64,000 bases of DNA, taken from UBA4416 sp048498515. GTDB taxonomy: Bacteria; Bacteroidota; Bacteroidia; B-17B0; Aurantibacillaceae. The translations under genes and the position numbers were made by a program. Under the pieces are notes generated by a model that had not been told where the DNA came from, made no database searches, and was given only the letters and a program-made list of their open reading frames with translations. Positions within the stretch are counted from its first letter, which is position 1, and the number at the start of each line of letters is the position of its first letter. Below are positions 61,003 to 64,000 of the stretch, in pieces. The stretch lies in assembly GCA_048498515.1 (NCBI GenBank), contig JBEHXV010000021.1:27379-91378 (forward strand), given 5' to 3'.

Positions 61003-63309
61003 TTAAACCCTGATCCCGATAATGGTTATATCATCAACCTGTTCCGTATTTCTCATCCATTCGTTCAGAACGTTTAATAATTCGGATTTTTGCTCCGCTA
61101 ATGTCTTATGCGATATGAGCACTAATTTTTCTTTGAGCTGCTTATACATGAATTTCTTTCCTTTTGGTCCGCCAAACTGGTCGGCATAACCATCGGTTAA
61201 TGTATAGATCATGTCTCCTTTTTGCAGATCGAACTCATGTTGGGTAAATGCCACGGTATCTTTTTCGTGCCTGCCTACCGGCATTTTATCAGGCTTTAGT
61301 TCAATCAACGTATCTTCACGAACGATCCAAACAGCATTATTGGCACCCGACCAGGTCATTTTATGTTTACCGGGAGTAAAACTTATCAGGCTGCAATCCA
61401 TTCCATCCTTACCTCCTTCGGGGCTGCCATCTTTCTTTAAGCGTTCAATAATGGTGGTGCGTGTATCGTTCAATATGTTTGATGGCTCCGCAATCCCCTG
61501 TCCTATCGCTTTTTCAAGAGAAGAAATATTTAAGATACTCATAATGGCGCCCGGCACACCATGCCCTGTGCTATCTGCCGTTACCAGGGCAAAGTTGCCA
61601 TTGCTTAATTGAGAGGCCCAGTAAAAATCACCGCTTACAACGTCCTTGGGCGTAAACAAGACAAAATGTTCATTCAAATTTGCACTGAGCTGTTCATTTG
61701 TTGCCAGGAAACTACGCTGGATCCTTTCGGCATAATTGATGCTATCCCTTATTTCCTTGTTCTTTTCTTCAACCAGGTGTTTTTGTTTTTCGATAAGGCG
61801 CTTTTGCTTTTGGGTAATTTTGTAACGATTATACATGAATATCCCAAAAAGGATGAAAATGCTTAAACCTCCATATAAGGCATAGCGTTGTGTTTTTTCC
61901 TGTTTTATCTGCGCTTCCTTTTGAGCCAGGATGGCTTCCTGCAGAGCCTTTTCCTGCTCGGCTTTTTCCTTGTTAAATTTTGAATGGATGGCTTCTACAT
62001 TCTCAGCCGTTTCATCGCCCGAATTGACAAGACTATCTTTTAGCTGGGTATACAACACATAATTTGTGTGCGCTTTTTTATAATCGTTTTGACTAACGTA
62101 TATATCCGTGAGCTTTTTATAAGAGTCTCTCAATAATTCTAAAAACTCATGCTTTTTACTCAGAGCTATTGTTTTATTAAGGTTATTAATAGAGCTTCCG
62201 GCATCATGCTTTTTAGCATACACATCACTCATTAAAAGCCAGGTTCGCGCTATCTGTAGGTTATCTTTTTCTTTTTGATAGATCACCAGGGCCGAATCGT
62301 AATAATTTAAAGCCAGGTCATATTTATTTAATTTATAATTTGTACCGGCTACATCCCTGTAGGCATTGGCAATATACTCAGGCATTCCAAACTCTTTATA
62401 TTTATGAAGAGCCTCCTGAAAATTGATGAGACTTTTGGGATAATCCTTCATATCAGAATAAATAAAAGCAATATCGCCATACGAATCGCCTACGCCTTTT
62501 ACATCCTTTAATTTTTCGGATACTTTAAGGGAAGCAAAATGATTTTCAATGGCCTTGGGATAATTGCCCAGGTCGATGTAGCAATTACCTATGTATTCAT
62601 AGTACACGCCTTGCTGAAATATGTTACCGGTCTTTTTGGAAATATCCAACGCGATCAAATAATTTTTCAATGATTCATCAAGCTTGTTTTGCCGGTGGTT
62701 CAATTCTCCCATCATCAGGTAACTGTTCGATAACTCATCGTCATTACCAATTTCCCTGAAAATTTTTTGGGCTTTTAATAACTGATCTTTGGATTTATTA
62801 AACTCCGACTGGTTAAAATAAACATAGCCAATAAACAAATGACAATTAGCTTCCCCTGCCCTGTTATTTGATTTTTCGCAAATGGCAAGCGATTGCAGGT
62901 AATAGCTGATCTTATCCTCATTACTGTTTTTATACCCACCAATAATTCTTAAAATCCTGGCTTTGGCACTAAGGTAAAAAGCAATGAGACCATCTTTCTT
63001 CATAGCTTCCACAACCGCTGCATTAGTTGTACTTTCTATATTTGCTACAACAGGGGCATAACTGTTGCATTGCTTTAGGACTTTATCCAGAAAATACAGT
63101 AAGGTGTCGCCTTCTGTTCTTTTAATAATGCCAAAAATGATATTGAGGCGTGTGGTATCGTTTGAAACGGAACTGTTTTCCGGAATCTGTTTTAAAACGC
63201 TTAGTAAGGAATCTGTTTTTCTTTTTTTAAGGGCGGGGCTTTCAGGTTGTGCCAAACAAACAGTAACAAAGAAATGCAATAAGAATATCAGTATAAAGTG
63301 CTTGTTCAT
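61003..63309 (-). CDS. TPR-membrane-SpoIIE (PP2C-type) serine phosphatase
   Basis: The 768-residue protein has a signal peptide (about 1-20), a TPR array (about 130-400), a coiled coil, one membrane helix (about 478-498: LYGGLSIFILFGIFMYNRY), a second coiled coil and a C-terminal SpoIIE phosphatase domain (about 540-768). Metal-binding Asp motifs are VSGDFYWASQL, ALVTADSTGHGVPGAI, KDGMDCSLI and YTLTDGYADQFGG. Such RsbU-like proteins dephosphorylate anti-sigma antagonists or other partners; the target is not encoded nearby. A promoter lies between it and the tail sheath gene. Confidence 0.88.
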   Translation of the reverse strand: MNKHFILIFLLHFFVTVCLAQPESPALKKRKTDSLLSVLKQIPENSSVSNDTTRLNIIFGIIKRTEGDTLLYFLDKVLKQCNSYAPVVANIESTTNAAVVEAMKKDGLIAFYLSAKARILRIIGGYKNSNEDKISYYLQSLAICEKSNNRAGEANCHLFIGYVYFNQSEFNKSKDQLLKAQKIFREIGNDDELSNSYLMMGELNHRQNKLDESLKNYLIALDISKKTGNIFQQGVYYEYIGNCYIDLGNYPKAIENHFASLKVSEKLKDVKGVGDSYGDIAFIYSDMKDYPKSLINFQEALHKYKEFGMPEYIANAYRDVAGTNYKLNKYDLALNYYDSALVIYQKEKDNLQIARTWLLMSDVYAKKHDAGSSINNLNKTIALSKKHEFLELLRDSYKKLTDIYVSQNDYKKAHTNYVLYTQLKDSLVNSGDETAENVEAIHSKFNKEKAEQEKALQEAILAQKEAQIKQEKTQRYALYGGLSIFILFGIFMYNRYKITQKQKRLIEKQKHLVEEKNKEIRDSINYAERIQRSFLATNEQLSANLNEHFVLFTPKDVVSGDFYWASQLSNGNFALVTADSTGHGVPGAIMSILNISSLEKAIGQGIAEPSNILNDTRTTIIERLKKDGSPEGGKDGMDCSLISFTPGKHKMTWSGANNAVWIVREDTLIELKPDKMPVGRHEKDTVAFTQHEFDLQKGDMIYTLTDGYADQFGGPKGKKFMYKQLKEKLVLISHKTLAEQKSELLNVLNEWMRNTEQVDDITIIGIRV

Positions 63310-63334
63310 CGGGTTGGGGCTCCTGGGGCGTATT

Positions 63335-63365
63335 TAAAGATAGGATGTTTTATGATAAATACAAA
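63335..63365 (-). promoter_or_regulatory. Promoter of the TPR-SpoIIE phosphatase gene
   Basis: On the minus strand TTTG (63362-63365), 19 nt, then TATCTTTA (63335-63342). The -33 and spacing are ideal; the -7 box has A in place of the final G. It lies between the sheath stop and the phosphatase start, so the phosphatase need not depend on the sheath promoter. Confidence 0.55.
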
Positions 63366-63368
63366 GCT

Positions 63369-64000
63369 TTAGCTTGATGTTGCCATCTCCTGCTGAATAG
63401 TGAAAACAATAAACTCGGCAGGGTGCGTAACGGCAACCTTTACACTTATGTTCATAAAACCATTCAATATATCGTCTGATGTCATGGTTGTGCCCAGGCC
63501 ACAATCAACCGAAAAAGCAGCCGAAGCGCTGGCACCTGCCAGGCCTCCCTGTTGCCATACCGAGGTTAAAAAATTGCTGATGGACGACGTTACCACCTGC
63601 CAGGTATTTTTATCATTGGCCTGGAACACATAAGCCTGCGCTGCGAGCTTACAGGATTGCTCCAGGTAGGTCACAGTCCTTCTTACGGAAATGTAACGCC
63701 AGTCATTACTGTTTCCATCCAAGGTTCTGGCACCCCATACCAAAATGCCCTGTCCGGGAAAGGAACGGATGGCATTAATGGATTTTCCGGTAACAGCATC
63801 CACATTCAGGTTTGCCTGTTGCGAATCGCTCAGGTTAATAGGTAAGGATGAAACACCAACAATACTTGTATTAGCCGGTGCGTACCATACACCCTGTGTA
63901 GTATCAATAGTCGTCATAAGGCCTGCCATGCCTCCGCTGGGCGGTAACAGGTTAGCGTCATTCAACACCTGCTGCATGATGAGCTTGTACGTTTGGCTGG
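63369..64000 (-). CDS. Contractile tail sheath protein, C-terminal part (5' end beyond window)
   Basis: The reading frame is open to the right edge and continues above the Met at 63977 (SQTYKLI precedes it). The sequence matches the C-terminal half of phage-tail-sheath-like proteins: NLLPPSGGMAGLMTTIDTTQ, GVWYAPANTSIVGV, INAIRSFPGQGILVWGARTL, WRYISVRRTVTYLEQS and the end module AFSVDCGLGTTMTSDDILNG with HPAEFIVFTIQQE. This form is usual in extracellular contractile injection systems (and in the T6SSiv group) as well as in Myoviridae. The stop lies 60 nt upstream of the phosphatase start. Tube, baseplate and ATPase genes would lie to the right. Confidence 0.87.
   Translation of the reverse strand, partial: SQTYKLIMQQVLNDANLLPPSGGMAGLMTTIDTTQGVWYAPANTSIVGVSSLPINLSDSQQANLNVDAVTGKSINAIRSFPGQGILVWGARTLDGNSNDWRYISVRRTVTYLEQSCKLAAQAYVFQANDKNTWQVVTSSISNFLTSVWQQGGLAGASASAAFSVDCGLGTTMTSDDILNGFMNISVKVAVTHPAEFIVFTIQQEMATSS

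Overview
The window is a stretch of a Bacteroidota (Bacteroidetes) chromosome. The evidence is type IX secretion C-terminal domains, PorP/SprF, DUF4199, DUF4421 and DUF4468 families, a fused branched-chain E1 enzyme, lipoproteins with a Cys-Lys-Lys start after the lipobox, and promoters of the TTTG / TAnnTTTG type with no clear Shine-Dalgarno sites. Both edges cut a gene: a TonB C-terminal-domain protein on the left and a contractile tail sheath protein on the right. No rRNA, tRNA, CRISPR array or insertion sequence was seen.

Layout. 1-4 kb: TonB-like protein, histidine ammonia-lyase, a TIMP/netrin-like secreted protein, inorganic pyrophosphatase. 4-8 kb (minus strand): a VOC protein, a DUF4199 membrane protein and a membrane-bound LuxR regulator, then a PD40 propeller lipoprotein and a DUF4421 protein. 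8-18 kb: an MsbA-type ABC transporter divergent from two tandem YfhO paralogues, then a surface acyltransferase and the DnaB helicase. 18-25 kb: an orphan TPR/HisKA_2 sensor kinase, a formimidoylglutamase-like enzyme, a DUF4468 protein and the fused 2-oxoacid dehydrogenase E1. 25-31 kb: a T9SS-sorted multi-Ig protein, unknown secreted proteins, MsrA. 31-37 kb: RarA, then an overlapping lipoprotein / DUF5723-like / T9SS-propeller operon. 37-41 kb: an AT-rich cassette with a MBOAT acyltransferase, its probable SGNH partner and a polytopic protein. 41-49 kb: QueA, an FAD oxidoreductase, a Lys/Ala-repeat protein, a methyltransferase, GNAT and Ppx/GppA. 49-60 kb: a PorP/SprF protein and a SPOR protein divergent from a small secreted protein and a 2734-residue adhesin with a gliding-type C-terminal domain. 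60-64 kb: a DUF2007-like membrane protein, a TPR/SpoIIE phosphatase and the start of a probable contractile injection system locus.

Housekeeping genes (dnaB, ppa, queA, rarA, msrA, hutH) are mixed with envelope genes. The most interesting systems are the SprB/SprF-like adhesin locus, with a 740-bp triple super-repeat inside the adhesin, the tail sheath next to a SpoIIE phosphatase, the tandem YfhO pair with an operator-like dyad at its promoter, and the AT-rich MBOAT cassette. The gaps also hold several families of inverted repeats and three strong dyads placed upstream of regulated-looking genes. Functions are inferred by reading the protein sequences; no database search was run.
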